Shown here: in pieces, positions 25,734 through 36,205 of the stretch
Numbering within the stretch: the first letter of the stretch is position 1
Layout of the letters: every line of letters starts with the position of its first letter
Assembly (NCBI GenBank): GCA_963828075.1
Contig: CAWHDH010000021.1
Span: 3,224,001-3,288,000, forward strand
Direction: 5' to 3'
From: JACCYI01 sp963828075
GTDB lineage: Bacteria; Actinomycetota; Thermoleophilia; Solirubrobacterales; Solirubrobacteraceae
Length of the DNA: 64,000 bases
The notes under the pieces: model-generated
What the model was told of the DNA's origin: nothing
Databases searched by the model: none
Seen by the model: only the letters and a program-made list of their open reading frames with translations
Program-made: the position numbers and the translations under genes

Positions 25734-26725
25734 GCAGAATCCTTGACGTGGCCCGCCGGCGAGTGCTGGAGGAGGGCCAGGGCTTGACCGAGCCCGAGGT
25801 GCTGGAGGTTCTCCGCCTGCCGGACGAGCACATCGAGGCCGCGCTCCAGCTCGCGCACGAGGTCCGCATGCGGTGGTGCGGCCCGGAGGTCGAGATCGAG
25901 GGGATCGTCAGCATCAAGACCGGCGGCTGTCCCGAGGACTGCCACTTCTGCTCGCAGTCCGGTCGCTTCGAGACGCCGGTGCGGGCAGCGCGGATCGACA
26001 TCGGATCGCTCGTCGAGGCGGCGCGGCAGACCGCGGCGACGGGGGCCACGGAGTTCTGCATCGTGGCGGCAATTCGCGGGCCCGACGCGCGGATGATGAG
26101 CCAGGTCCGGGACGCGATCGACGCGATCCGCGAAGCCGTGGACATCAACATCGCGTGCTCGCTCGGCATCCTCACCCCGGCGCAGGCCGACGAGCTCCAG
26201 GACATGGGGGTGCACCGCTACAACCACAACCTGGAGACCGCACGCTCCCACTTCACGTCCGTCGTGACGACGCACTCGTGGGAGGAGCGGCGGGACACGC
26301 TCGAGCTGGTTCGAGACCGGGGGATGGAGGTCTGCTGCGGCTGCATCATCGGCATGGGCGAGACGCTCGAGCAGCGTGCCGAGCTGGCGGCGCAGCTCGC
26401 CGAGGTCGATCCCCACGAGGTGCCCATGAACTTCCTCGACCCGCGGCCTGGGACCCCGTTCGCGGACCTCCCGCTCGTGAGCACGCAGGACGCGCTGCAC
26501 GCGATCGCGGCCTTCCGCCTGGCGATGCCGCGGACCGTCCTGCGGTTCGCCGGCGGTCGCGAGCTGACGCTGGGGGACATGGGGGCTCGCCAGGGCGTCC
26601 TCGGCGGCATCAACGCCATCATCGTGGGCAACTACCTCACGACGCTGGGGCGCGACCCGCAGGAGGACCTCGACCTCCTGTCCGAGCTGTCGATGCCGGT
26701 CAAGGAGCTGTCGAAGACCCTATGA
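25730..26725 (+). CDS. bioB: Biotin synthase
   Basis: 331 residues, radical SAM. The 4Fe-4S ligands are C67, C71 and C74 (CPEDCHFC). It inserts sulfur into dethiobiotin. Other marks are YNHNLETARSHF, CCGCIIGMGE, and PMNFLDPRPGTPF. The start is a GTG overlapping the bioD stop, with AGAGAGAGG (25711-25719) as ribosome binding site. It is translationally coupled to bsaP. The N-terminus lacks the longer leader of E. coli BioB. The cysteine pair CCGC near residue 204 is consistent with additional cluster chemistry, but this cannot be proven here. Confidence 0.95.
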   Translation: MSRILDVARRRVLEEGQGLTEPEVLEVLRLPDEHIEAALQLAHEVRMRWCGPEVEIEGIVSIKTGGCPEDCHFCSQSGRFETPVRAARIDIGSLVEAARQTAATGATEFCIVAAIRGPDARMMSQVRDAIDAIREAVDINIACSLGILTPAQADELQDMGVHRYNHNLETARSHFTSVVTTHSWEERRDTLELVRDRGMEVCCGCIIGMGETLEQRAELAAQLAEVDPHEVPMNFLDPRPGTPFADLPLVSTQDALHAIAAFRLAMPRTVLRFAGGRELTLGDMGARQGVLGGINAIIVGNYLTTLGRDPQEDLDLLSELSMPVKELSKTL

Positions 26726-26921
26726 GCGCCGTGACGGCGGCCGCGGCGTACTGCGACGGCTGTGGCAAGCCCGCCGGCGCGGGCGACCACGGTCGCTGTC
26801 GCGAGCGCCGGGCCAGGACGGATCCCCCGCGGTTCTGCACCGCGTGCGGACGCAAGCTCGTCGTGCAGGTGCTTCCGATCGGCTGGAAAGCGAGGTGCGT
26901 CCGGTGCGGGCCGCTGGCGAC

Positions 26922-26925
<4 letters not shown>
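26722..26925 (+). CDS. bsaP: Biotin synthase auxiliary protein
   Basis: 67 residues with seven cysteines (C11, C14, C26, C39, C42, C59, C62). The segment PPRFCTACGRKLVVQV then LPIGWKARCVRCG matches the signature of BsaP, the small Fe-S or metal protein encoded right after bioB in mycobacteria and needed there for BioB activity. The mycobacterial protein, as I recall it, ends its second knuckle in CxxH. Here it is CxxC. It overlaps bioB (ATGA) and bioF (GTGA). The name rests on motif and position. Confidence 0.82.
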
Positions 26926-28088
<1,163 letters not shown>

Positions 28089-28135
28089 AACGGGAAATTT
28101 GCCTAATCCAGCTCGGGTTTAGTACCTTTTCATGC

Positions 28136-29722
28136 GTGAACAAGTTCGAGCGCATGAAGAACGCCAAGGACGGCCTCGACGTCTACCCCGATCTCATGCG
28201 GGCGGCCAAGGAGGGCTGGGAGGTCCTCGACGACGATGACGTCGCCCGGCTGAAGTGGTACGGGCTCTACCCGCACAACACCAAGGACGGCAATTTCATG
28301 CTCCGCGTGAAGGTCGTCCAGGGCGTCCTCACCGGCGATCAGGTCGATGCGCTGGCCTCGATCACCGAGGACTACGGCCGCGGGATCATCGACTGCACGA
28401 CGCGCCAGTGCGTCCAGATCCACTGGATCCAGCTCGAGAACGTCCCGGACATCCTGTCGCGCCTCGACGCCTGCGGGCTGACCGTCAAGGGCGCCTGCGG
28501 GGACATCACGCGCAACGTGGTCGGCTGCACGCTGGCCGGCATCGGCCACGACCAGGTCGTCGACGGCAAGCAGACGGCCGACGACCTCCACGAGTACTTC
28601 CTCGGCAACCGGCTCTACTCGAACCTGCCGCGCAAGTTCAAGATCTCCGTGACCGGCTGCAAGGAGGACTGCGCCCGCGGGCTGATCAACGACCTCGCGC
28701 TGTCCGGGGCGGTCCACGAGGACGGCACCGTCGGCTTCAACCTGCGCGTCGGCGGCGGGCTGTCCGCCACGCCGCGCTTCGCCCGCGCGCTCGACGTCTT
28801 CGTCACGCCCGAGGAGGCGCCCGAGGTCGTCGCCGGCGTCCTGCGGCTGTTCCGCGACTCCGACGAGAACCGCCAGCGCCGCGCCCGCGCCCGCATCAAG
28901 TTCCTCGTCGACGCGCTCGGCCCGGACGGCTTCCGCGACGCGCTCGAGGCCGAGGTGGGCCGGCCGCTGCGGCGCTCGGCGCCCGCCCAGCCCGACATGG
29001 TCGGCCACGACCACATCGGCGTCACCCCGCAGACCGACGGCGAGCACTCGTCGGTCGGCTTCGTCGTCCCCGTCGGCCGGCTGCGCGCCGACCAGCTCCG
29101 CGAGCTCGGCCGCCTCGCCCGTCTGTACGGCACCCAGGGTGGCGAGCTGCGCCTGACCCACCAGCAGAACGTCCTGATCCCCTGGGTACCGAACGAGCGG
29201 GTCGCCGACCTGCTCGCCGAGCCGGTCAACGACGAGCTCCCGGCCGAGCCCGAGCTGTTCGTCCGCGGCCTGCAGACCTGCACCGGCAAGGAGTTCTGCG
29301 GCTTGGCCAAGGTGCACACGAAGGACCGCGCGCGGGAGATCGCCCGCTTCCTGGACGAGCATGTCCGTCCGAACGGCCACGGGGACGACCTGCGCGTCCA
29401 CTTCGCCGGCTGCTCGTCGAGCTGCGCGCAGCAGCAGATCGCCGACGTCGGGATCGAGGGCGTGCTCAAGAAGGTCGACGGCGAGTTCATCGAGGCGATG
29501 GACATCCGCATCGGCGGGCGGCTCGGCTCCGAGGCCCGGTGGGGCGACGTGGTGCTCAAGAAGGTCCCGCACTACCACCTCAACGAGACCCTGCTCAGCA
29601 TCTTCACCCTCTACGAGCAGCATCACGACGACGAGGAGACCTTCCGCGACTTCTCGGCGCGCACGGCCCCCGAGTGGTGGACGGAACAGCTCGAGGCGGC
29701 GGATGCCCTCGCCCAGGCCTGA
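28136..29722 (+). CDS. sir: Ferredoxin-type sulfite (or nitrite) reductase
   Basis: 528 residues. Two ferredoxin-like half domains flank siroheme/4Fe-4S halves. The cluster ligands lie in QTCTGKEFCGLAK and AGCSSSCAQQQI, and WYGLYPHNTKDGNFMLRVKV is a common N-terminal block. The start is the GTG at 28136 (NKFERMKNAKDGLDV). NirA and Sir cannot be separated with certainty by sequence alone. Direct coupling to cysH, cysD and cysN supports sulfite as substrate. The AT-rich stretch 28097-28130 upstream probably holds its promoter. Confidence 0.88.
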   Translation: MNKFERMKNAKDGLDVYPDLMRAAKEGWEVLDDDDVARLKWYGLYPHNTKDGNFMLRVKVVQGVLTGDQVDALASITEDYGRGIIDCTTRQCVQIHWIQLENVPDILSRLDACGLTVKGACGDITRNVVGCTLAGIGHDQVVDGKQTADDLHEYFLGNRLYSNLPRKFKISVTGCKEDCARGLINDLALSGAVHEDGTVGFNLRVGGGLSATPRFARALDVFVTPEEAPEVVAGVLRLFRDSDENRQRRARARIKFLVDALGPDGFRDALEAEVGRPLRRSAPAQPDMVGHDHIGVTPQTDGEHSSVGFVVPVGRLRADQLRELGRLARLYGTQGGELRLTHQQNVLIPWVPNERVADLLAEPVNDELPAEPELFVRGLQTCTGKEFCGLAKVHTKDRAREIARFLDEHVRPNGHGDDLRVHFAGCSSSCAQQQIADVGIEGVLKKVDGEFIEAMDIRIGGRLGSEARWGDVVLKKVPHYHLNETLLSIFTLYEQHHDDEETFRDFSARTAPEWWTEQLEAADALAQA

Positions 29723-30419
29723 GCTTCTCGAGGACGCGACCGCACAAGAGGTCCTCGCGTACGCGGTGCGCGAGTGGCACCCGCGGCTCGCCGTCGCCTG
29801 CTCGTTCCAGAAGGAGGCGTCGGTGATCGTCGACCTGATCAAGCGCGTCGAGCCCCAAGCGCGGATCTTCACGCTCGACACGGGCGTCCTGTTCTCCGAG
29901 ACGCACGACGTCTGGCGGCAGGTCGAGGAGCGCTACGGCACGCCGGTGGAGGTCTACAAGGGGATCTCCCTGGCCGAGCAGGCGCGGCTGCACGGCGACC
30001 GCCTGTGGGCGCGCGACCCCGACGCGTGCTGCGAGATCCGCAAGGTCGGCCCGCTCGACCAGGCGCTCGCGACCGTCGACGCCTGGGTCAGCGGCCTGCG
30101 CCGCGAGCAGTCGCCCGAGCGGGCGGAGACGCCCAAGCTGTCGTGGGACGACGGCCACGGCAAGTGGCGGCTGAACCCGCTGGCCGACTGGACCGAGCGC
30201 GACGTCTGGAACTACATCTTCGAGCACGATCTGCCCTACAACGAGCTGCACGACCGCGGCTACGCGTCGATCGGATGCACGCACTGCACGAGCCCCGGCG
30301 ACGGCCGCGACGGCCGCTGGGCAGGGTCCGAGAAGACGGAGTGCGGGTTGCACGTCGTCGCCGCGAGCAGCCGGCCGACGGTGACCCTGCGCGAGTCCGA
30401 GGAGGAGGAGGCGGCGTGA
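29703..30419 (+). CDS. cysH: Assimilatory adenylylsulfate (APS) reductase
   Basis: 238 residues, overlapping the end of sir by 20 bases. The PP-loop-type fold has VACSFQKEASVIVDLI and the DTGVLFSET segment. The cysteine pairs CC (ACCEIRKVGPL) and CxxC (IGCTHCTSPGDGRDGRWAGS) bind a 4Fe-4S cluster, which marks the APS-using form. The redox cysteine is in KTECGLH. It reduces APS to sulfite with thioredoxin as donor. Its stop overlaps cysD (GTGA). Confidence 0.92.
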   Translation: MPSPRPELLEDATAQEVLAYAVREWHPRLAVACSFQKEASVIVDLIKRVEPQARIFTLDTGVLFSETHDVWRQVEERYGTPVEVYKGISLAEQARLHGDRLWARDPDACCEIRKVGPLDQALATVDAWVSGLRREQSPERAETPKLSWDDGHGKWRLNPLADWTERDVWNYIFEHDLPYNELHDRGYASIGCTHCTSPGDGRDGRWAGSEKTECGLHVVAASSRPTVTLRESEEEEAA

Positions 30420-31318
30420 CGCGCATCAGCCACCTGGAATCCCTCGAGGCCGAGGCGATCCACGTCATCCGCGAGGTGGCCGCCGAGCTCGAACGCCCGG
30501 TGCTGTTGTTCAGCGGTGGCAAGGACTCCGCCGTGCTGCTGCACCTGGCGCGCAAGGCGTTCTGGCCGGCGGCACTGCCGTTCCCACTCATGCACGTCGA
30601 CACCGGGCACAACTTCGGAGAGGTCATCGAGTACCGCGACCGCCTCGTGGCCGAGACCGGGGCGGAGCTCGTCGTGGCCAGCGTGCAGGCGTCGATCGAC
30701 CGCGGCCGCGTGATCGAGGAGACCGGGCCGCGCGCCTCGCGCAACCGCCTGCAGACCGTCACGCTGCTCGACGCGATCGAGGAGCGCGGCTTCGACGCCG
30801 CGTTCGGCGGCGCGCGGCGCGACGAGGAGCGCGCCCGGGCGAAGGAGCGCGTGCTCTCCTTCCGCGACGACTTCGGCCAGTGGGACCCGCGCCGCCAGCG
30901 CCCCGAGCTGTGGGCGCTCTACAACGGGCGCATCCGGCGCGGCGAGCACGTCCGCGTGTTCCCGCTCTCCAACTGGACCGAGCTCGACGTCTGGCAGTAC
31001 ATCGACGAGGAGGGGATCGAGCTGCCGTCGATCTACTTCGCTCACGAGCGCGAGGTGTTCGCCCGCGACGGCATGCTCTACGCGGTCTCGGAGTTCACCG
31101 AGCTGATCGACGGCGAGGTGCCGTTCACCGAATCCGTCCGCTACCGCACGGTCGGCGACATGAGCTGCACCGGCGCCGTGCGCTCGGAGGCCGAGACGCT
31201 CGACGCGGTCGTGGCGGAGATCGCCGCGACCCGGATCACCGAGCGCGGCGAGACCCGCGCCGACGACCGCGCGACGGAGGCGGCGATGGAGGATCGCAAG
31301 CGCGAGGGCTACTTCTAG
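30416..31318 (+). CDS. cysD: Sulfate adenylyltransferase subunit 2
   Basis: 300 residues. The PP-loop is LLFSGGKDSAVLLHLARKAF. Other CysD marks are HVDTGHNFGEVIEYRD, FGGARRDEERARAKER, PLSNWTELDVWQYI and a C-terminal KREGYF. With CysN it makes APS from ATP and sulfate. GTG 30416 overlaps cysH. cysN follows after 2 bases. Confidence 0.95.
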   Translation: MTRISHLESLEAEAIHVIREVAAELERPVLLFSGGKDSAVLLHLARKAFWPAALPFPLMHVDTGHNFGEVIEYRDRLVAETGAELVVASVQASIDRGRVIEETGPRASRNRLQTVTLLDAIEERGFDAAFGGARRDEERARAKERVLSFRDDFGQWDPRRQRPELWALYNGRIRRGEHVRVFPLSNWTELDVWQYIDEEGIELPSIYFAHEREVFARDGMLYAVSEFTELIDGEVPFTESVRYRTVGDMSCTGAVRSEAETLDAVVAEIAATRITERGETRADDRATEAAMEDRKREGYF

Positions 31319-31320
31319 CT

Positions 31321-32571
31321 ATGCCGGGAGCCGACCTCCTGCGCTTTGCCGCCGCGGGCTCGGTGGACGACGGCAAGTCGACCCTGATCGGGCGGCTGCT
31401 GTACGACGCCAAGGCGATCCTCGCCGATCAGCTCGAGCACGTCACCACGGTGTCGGCGCGGCGCGGCGGCGCGGCCGGTGAGGTCGACCTGTCGCTGCTG
31501 ACCGACGGCCTGCGGGCCGAGCGCGAGCAGGGCATCACGATCGACGTCGCCTACCGCTACTTCGCGACGCCGCGCCGGCGCTTCATCGTCGCCGACACGC
31601 CCGGCCACGCCCAGTACACGCGCAACATGGTCACCGGTGCCTCGACCGCCGACCTCGCGCTGATCATCGTCGACGCGAGCAAGGGGCTCACCGAGCAGTC
31701 GCGCCGCCACGCGGCGATCGCCGCGCTGCTGCGCGTCCCGCGCGTGACCGTCGTCGTCAACAAGCTCGACCTCGTCGGCTTCTCCGAGGAGGCCTTCGAC
31801 ACGGTCGTGCGCGAGTTCCTCACCTGGTCGGCGAAGCTGGGGCTGCACCACGTCACCTTCATCCCGGTCAGCGCGCTGCATGGCGACAACGTCGTCGATC
31901 CGAGCGAGCGCCTTCGCTGGTACGGCGGCCCGTCGCTGCTCGAGCACCTGGAGACCGTCGAGGTCGACCCCGCCCCCGTCACGGCGCCCGTGCGCCTGCC
32001 GATCCAGTACGTGATCCGCTCCGGCAACCCCGTCGTGCGCCGCTACGCCGGCCGCGTCGCCTCCGGGGTGCTGCGCGTGGGCGACGGTGTCGTGGTGTCG
32101 CCGGCCGGTCACCACACGACCGTGACGGCGATCGACGGCCCTCGCGGTCCGCTGGCCGAGGCGCCCGCGCCGCTCTCGGTCTCCGTCCAGCTGGCCGACG
32201 ACCTGGACGTCGGCCGCGGCGACGTGATCGCCCGCCCCGACGCCGCCTCGCGCGCCACCCGCGAGCTGCTCGCGACGGTGTGTTGGATGGGCGACACGCC
32301 GGCGCGGCCGGGCGGGCGCTACGAGCTCAAGCACACGACGCGCACGGTCCGCGCCCGCCTCGAGGCGATCGAGCACCGACTCGACGTCGTGACGCTCGAC
32401 GCCCACCCCGCCGACGGCCTCGCGCTCAACGAGCTCGGCCGGGTGCGACTACGACTGGCCGGCGACGTCGCGGCCGACGCCTACGCCGACGTCCGCGGCA
32501 CCGGCTCGTTCATCCTCATCGACCCGGACACGAACGACACCGTGGCGGCCGGGTTGGTCGAAACAGACTAA
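31321..32571 (+). CDS. cysN: Sulfate adenylyltransferase subunit 1 (GTPase)
   Basis: 416 residues, elongation-factor-like GTPase. G1 is GSVDDGKSTLIGRLLYD, G3 is VADTPGHAQYTRNMVTG, and G4 is NKLD (VVVNKLDLVG). GTP hydrolysis drives APS formation by CysD. There is no fused CysC (APS kinase) domain, consistent with the APS-reductase route in this operon. The end overlaps the convergent small gene by four bases. Confidence 0.95.
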   Translation: MPGADLLRFAAAGSVDDGKSTLIGRLLYDAKAILADQLEHVTTVSARRGGAAGEVDLSLLTDGLRAEREQGITIDVAYRYFATPRRRFIVADTPGHAQYTRNMVTGASTADLALIIVDASKGLTEQSRRHAAIAALLRVPRVTVVVNKLDLVGFSEEAFDTVVREFLTWSAKLGLHHVTFIPVSALHGDNVVDPSERLRWYGGPSLLEHLETVEVDPAPVTAPVRLPIQYVIRSGNPVVRRYAGRVASGVLRVGDGVVVSPAGHHTTVTAIDGPRGPLAEAPAPLSVSVQLADDLDVGRGDVIARPDAASRATRELLATVCWMGDTPARPGGRYELKHTTRTVRARLEAIEHRLDVVTLDAHPADGLALNELGRVRLRLAGDVAADAYADVRGTGSFILIDPDTNDTVAAGLVETD

Positions 32572-32771
32572 CCGTCGACTTCAGCGTGAGAGTCGTCGGC
32601 CTCGAGCCAGCGCTCGACGTGGCCGGCGATCTCCGAGGGGTCGTTGATCCGCGCCCGCTCGCGGGTTCGCAGGTTCTCCAGCACCGCCGGCTCGCCGGCC
32701 CGGTGCACGCTGAGCAGGAACGCATGACGCGGGACGAGCGGCGAGGTGGTGTCGGGCGGACCGGTGGTCAC
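32568..32771 (-). CDS. Small hypothetical protein
   Basis: 67 residues on the strand opposite cysN, from a GTG at 32771. The core FLLSVHRAGEPAVLENLRTR then ERARINDPSEIAGHVERWLE reads like a compact folded domain and codon positions look coding. A TACGCT lies 10 bases before the start. No family recognised. Confidence 0.55.
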   Translation of the reverse strand: MTTGPPDTTSPLVPRHAFLLSVHRAGEPAVLENLRTRERARINDPSEIAGHVERWLEADDSHAEVDG

Positions 32772-32821
32772 GAGGACGGCGAGCGTATGGCCGCCCCGTC
32801 AGCGCGCGGTCAACGGCCGCC

Positions 32822-35800
32822 TCACACCGCCTCGCCGGCCAGGATCCGCCGCTGCAGCCGCGAGGTCTCCTCGGCGGGCTCGACCCCCAGCCCGTCGACC
32901 AGCTGCCTGCGGCACTCGAGGTACTGGCGCAGCGCGTGGCTGGTGCGTCCCGCCCGGGCGTAGGCGGCGATCAGCTCCCGCTGCCAGAGCTCGTTGAGGG
33001 GGTCGATGTGCACGCACTTGCGAGCCGCGCGGATGGCGGCGGCGTGCTCCTCGCGGTGGCCGTAGAGGCGGGCGAGGGCGCCGAGCACGTCGAGGTAGCG
33101 ATCGACCAGCTCCTCGCGCCACGTGGCCGACCACGCCGCGTAGCGATCCTCGGGCAGCGGCTCGCCGGCCCACAGGCGCTCCGCCCGCTCGAGCAGCTCG
33201 CGCGCGCCCGGGCCCGTGGCGGCCAGCGCGGCGTCCGCCGCCCGCTCGAACACGTCGCAGTCGACCGTGTCGCGCTCGCGCAGCCGCAGCCGATAGGCGC
33301 GCTCGGTGCTCTCGATCACGCTCTGCTCGGCGCCCGGCGGATCGAGGACCTTGCGCACCAGCGACAGGGTGACGGCGAGGTTGCGCCGCGCCGCCGCAGG
33401 CGCCTTCTCGGGCCAGAACGCCTCGAATAGCACGTCCTCCGGGAGCAGGACGCCACGGTGCACGAGCAGGAACCGCAGGGCGCGCGCCGCGATCGGCCGG
33501 CCGAACGCCGCCTCGGGCACGTCCCAGCTCCCGCGCCGCAGCGAGAAGCCCCCGAGCACGCCGAACGCGAGCGCCGGCGGGTCGCGGCGCAGGTGCGCGG
33601 CGGTCGCCTGGGCGGATGCCGCCACGTCGGCGTCGGCGTCGCGAACGAGGATGGCGACTCGCGCGATGGCGTCAGGATGCCCGGACGCGGCGGCCGAGGC
33701 CGTCGCCAGTCGGCGCACCGTTGGTTCCACATGCTCCATGAGCGCGACGAGCGCTCCGCCGCCAGGCCAGGCGCGCTCGATCGCCTCGATCGCCTCCCGG
33801 GGGTCCAGCGCGCCGTGGAGCAGCGCGTCCGAGACGACCGGCGCCAGCTCGTCCCACTGGCCGCGCAGCAGCTGCGGCCGAGCGCCGGCCGCGCGGGTCC
33901 AGGCGACGCGCAGGGCGGCTTCGGCCCGTATGCGGTCACCCGCGGCGTGGCGGAGAAACGCGCGGGCCGCGATCAGCCGGGCGGCGAAGAAGCAGCCCTC
34001 CTCACCGGGGAACCGCTCGTCGCAGAGGGCGATCGCGTCGGCGAGGACCGCCTCGGCGCGGGCCGCGGACCCAGCGCGGGCGAGCAGCGGCACGAGCGCG
34101 ACCGGGACGGTGAGCCGGTGCAGGAGCTGTGCGCCGGCGAGTGCGCCGAGCGCGCGCTCCGCCGCGGCCACCGCCGACTCGGGATCGCCGCGCCGCAGGG
34201 CGATCGCGGCCATCGCCATCTCGACGCGCCAGCGCCCCGTGACCGACCGCACGTCGGGCGACGCGGCCGCGAGCTCGAGCTCCGCGTCCTGGATCGCGCC
34301 GGTGCGCGCGTGGATCTCGGCCCGCGTCCAGCGCATCTCGTCCGCCATGTAGCCGGCGACGGCGCTCTCGTCGGCGACCTGCTGGGCCCGGCCGTAGGCG
34401 GCGAGGGCGGCGTCGGCGTCGCCGGCGGCGACGTGGACCGCTCCCAGGAACGCCAGCGCGGTCGAGAGCTCGACCGCGAGACCGGCGTCCTCGAGCGCGG
34501 CGACCGCCGCGCGGGCGTGGTCGAGCGCCGGACCGAACCGGCCGGCGGGCAAGTCCTCCCACAGCAACGCCCGCTCGTGCTCGAACGGGCGGGCGTGCTC
34601 GCCGGCCGGGTGGGCCAGCGCCCGCCGGGCGAGGTCGACGGACTCCTCCCGGCGCCCGAGGTCGGCCAGGGCATGCGCGGCGTACGTGGCCACGATCGGC
34701 GCCAGGCGCCCGGCCGCGCCGGCGTGCGGCTCGTCGAAGCCGTCGGCCGCGCGCACGACGGTCTCCAGCTCCCCGGCGCCGTAGCCGGCGTCGGCGAGCG
34801 CCAGCCGCCCGGTCCACTCGCGGCGCGCCGTTCCATCCTGCTCGCGGAATGCCGCGACCGCACGGGTGAGGCGGGGGACGGCCTCCGCGTGCCGCCCGTC
34901 GGACCAGTCGAGCAGGCCGTCCAGCAGCTGCCCGCCCGCGCTCGCGCGCGTCGCGGCCGGCAGCTGGGCCAGCGCGGCGCGGACCGCGTCGCGCGAGCGG
35001 CGCAGCAGCGCGTCGCGGTCGGCGACCATCGCCTCGAGCGCCGCGTCGTGCTCGCCGGCCGCCAGCCAGTGCTCGATCGCCTCGCCGTGCTCGCCGGCTG
35101 CGTCGAGCGCCCCCGCGGTGCGGGCGTGCAGCGCGCGGGCGGCGGCAGGGTCGCGCTCGGCGGCGAAGCGCCCGAGCAGGTAGTCGCGGAACAGCGGGTG
35201 GTAGCGGAAGCGCCGCCGATGCGGGTCCACGGCGCGCAGGAACAGCCCGCGGCGCTCCGTGCTCGTCAGGAAGTCGTCTCCGAGCCCGACCGCCTCCGCC
35301 AGCTCGCGGGTCAGCTCGCGGGGGAGGCTCGAGTCCAGCAGCGCGTCGCGCTCGGCCGGCGCGAGCTGCTCGACGACCTCCTCGGCCAGGAAGGCGAAGA
35401 CGTCCGAGCGCGAGCGCGCGCCGGACGGCTCGGAGCCCGGTCGCGCGAGCGCCATGAGCGCGATCCCCAGCGGCCACCCCTCGGTCGTCTCCATGACCGC
35501 CTCGACCTCGGGCCCCACCGCGGGCCGGCCGCGACGCAACGCCAGCAGGTCCGCGCACTCGCGGGCGTCGAAGGCGAGGTCGACGGGCCCGATCTCGAGG
35601 ACGGCGCCCGCCGCGCTGAGCTTGGCCAGCCGCAGCGAGAGCGGCCGGCGCGTCGCGATCGCGAGTCGCAGCCGGCCGGCGCCGGAGAGCAGCAGCTGGA
35701 CGACCTCGAGCGAGCCGGGGCTCGTCGCCAGCCGCTCGGCGTCGTCGAGGACGACGGCCAGCGGCTCGACCAGCAGCTCCTCGAGATCCGCCACCAGGCG

Positions 35801-36205
35801 GCGGCACGCCGCCGCGGCGTCGATCGGCGCGGTCGCCGCCGCGAGCGTCTCGGCCAGCACGTCGGCGGCGCCGGGGACGGCGCGGCGGATCGCGCCGAGG
35901 ACGTCCAGCACCAGCTGCGCGGCGTCGCGGTCGGCCGGGCTGCACCGCACCCACGCGGCCGGCATCGACGTGGCCGCGAGGGCTTCCTCGAGCGCCATCG
36001 TCTTGCCGAAGCCGGCCTCCGCGACGAGGAGCACCGAGCCGCCGCCCAGCGCCGCCGCGACCCTGGCGGCCAGCTCCGGGCGGTCGAGCCGCTGCCTGCC
36101 GGGAACGGGGAGGGTGGCGATGACGCATCTGTACTGCGCCCGCCCAGACGGCGCAAGTCGGCGCGTTGACGGTTCGCTGACGGGTCGCCCGTAGCTTCGC
36201 GGCAT
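32822..36205 (-). CDS. MalT-like ATPase regulator with C-terminal winged helix and BTAD domain
   Basis: Up to 1127 residues. The N-terminal STAND-type ATPase has Walker A AEAGFGKT (K68 from the ATG at 36205) and Walker B-like LAVVLDDAERLA. A WEGWPLGIALMAL-like block (TTEGWPLGIAL) typical of MalT/LuxR regulators follows, then helical TPR-like repeats. The last 260 residues hold an OmpR-type winged helix (FGVLGGFSLRRGSW, ARRNLAVTLSLVRKVLDPPG) and a BTAD domain (CVHIDPLNELWQRELIAAYA). DNA binding therefore sits at the C-terminus. No good start exists near the conserved region: ATG 36205 shares CATG with the divergent gene. The true start is unresolved. Confidence 0.85.
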   Translation of the reverse strand: MPRSYGRPVSEPSTRRLAPSGRAQYRCVIATLPVPGRQRLDRPELAARVAAALGGGSVLLVAEAGFGKTMALEEALAATSMPAAWVRCSPADRDAAQLVLDVLGAIRRAVPGAADVLAETLAAATAPIDAAAACRRLVADLEELLVEPLAVVLDDAERLATSPGSLEVVQLLLSGAGRLRLAIATRRPLSLRLAKLSAAGAVLEIGPVDLAFDARECADLLALRRGRPAVGPEVEAVMETTEGWPLGIALMALARPGSEPSGARSRSDVFAFLAEEVVEQLAPAERDALLDSSLPRELTRELAEAVGLGDDFLTSTERRGLFLRAVDPHRRRFRYHPLFRDYLLGRFAAERDPAAARALHARTAGALDAAGEHGEAIEHWLAAGEHDAALEAMVADRDALLRRSRDAVRAALAQLPAATRASAGGQLLDGLLDWSDGRHAEAVPRLTRAVAAFREQDGTARREWTGRLALADAGYGAGELETVVRAADGFDEPHAGAAGRLAPIVATYAAHALADLGRREESVDLARRALAHPAGEHARPFEHERALLWEDLPAGRFGPALDHARAAVAALEDAGLAVELSTALAFLGAVHVAAGDADAALAAYGRAQQVADESAVAGYMADEMRWTRAEIHARTGAIQDAELELAAASPDVRSVTGRWRVEMAMAAIALRRGDPESAVAAAERALGALAGAQLLHRLTVPVALVPLLARAGSAARAEAVLADAIALCDERFPGEEGCFFAARLIAARAFLRHAAGDRIRAEAALRVAWTRAAGARPQLLRGQWDELAPVVSDALLHGALDPREAIEAIERAWPGGGALVALMEHVEPTVRRLATASAAASGHPDAIARVAILVRDADADVAASAQATAAHLRRDPPALAFGVLGGFSLRRGSWDVPEAAFGRPIAARALRFLLVHRGVLLPEDVLFEAFWPEKAPAAARRNLAVTLSLVRKVLDPPGAEQSVIESTERAYRLRLRERDTVDCDVFERAADAALAATGPGARELLERAERLWAGEPLPEDRYAAWSATWREELVDRYLDVLGALARLYGHREEHAAAIRAARKCVHIDPLNELWQRELIAAYARAGRTSHALRQYLECRRQLVDGLGVEPAEETSRLQRRILAGEAV
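36192..36197 (+). promoter_or_regulatory. -10 box TAGCTT before ATG 36204
   Basis: TAGCTT, six bases, then ATG. It lies inside the 5' part of the regulator coding frame on the other strand. A TTGACG at 36167-36172 is 19-20 bases upstream, too far for an ideal -35. Confidence 0.5.
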
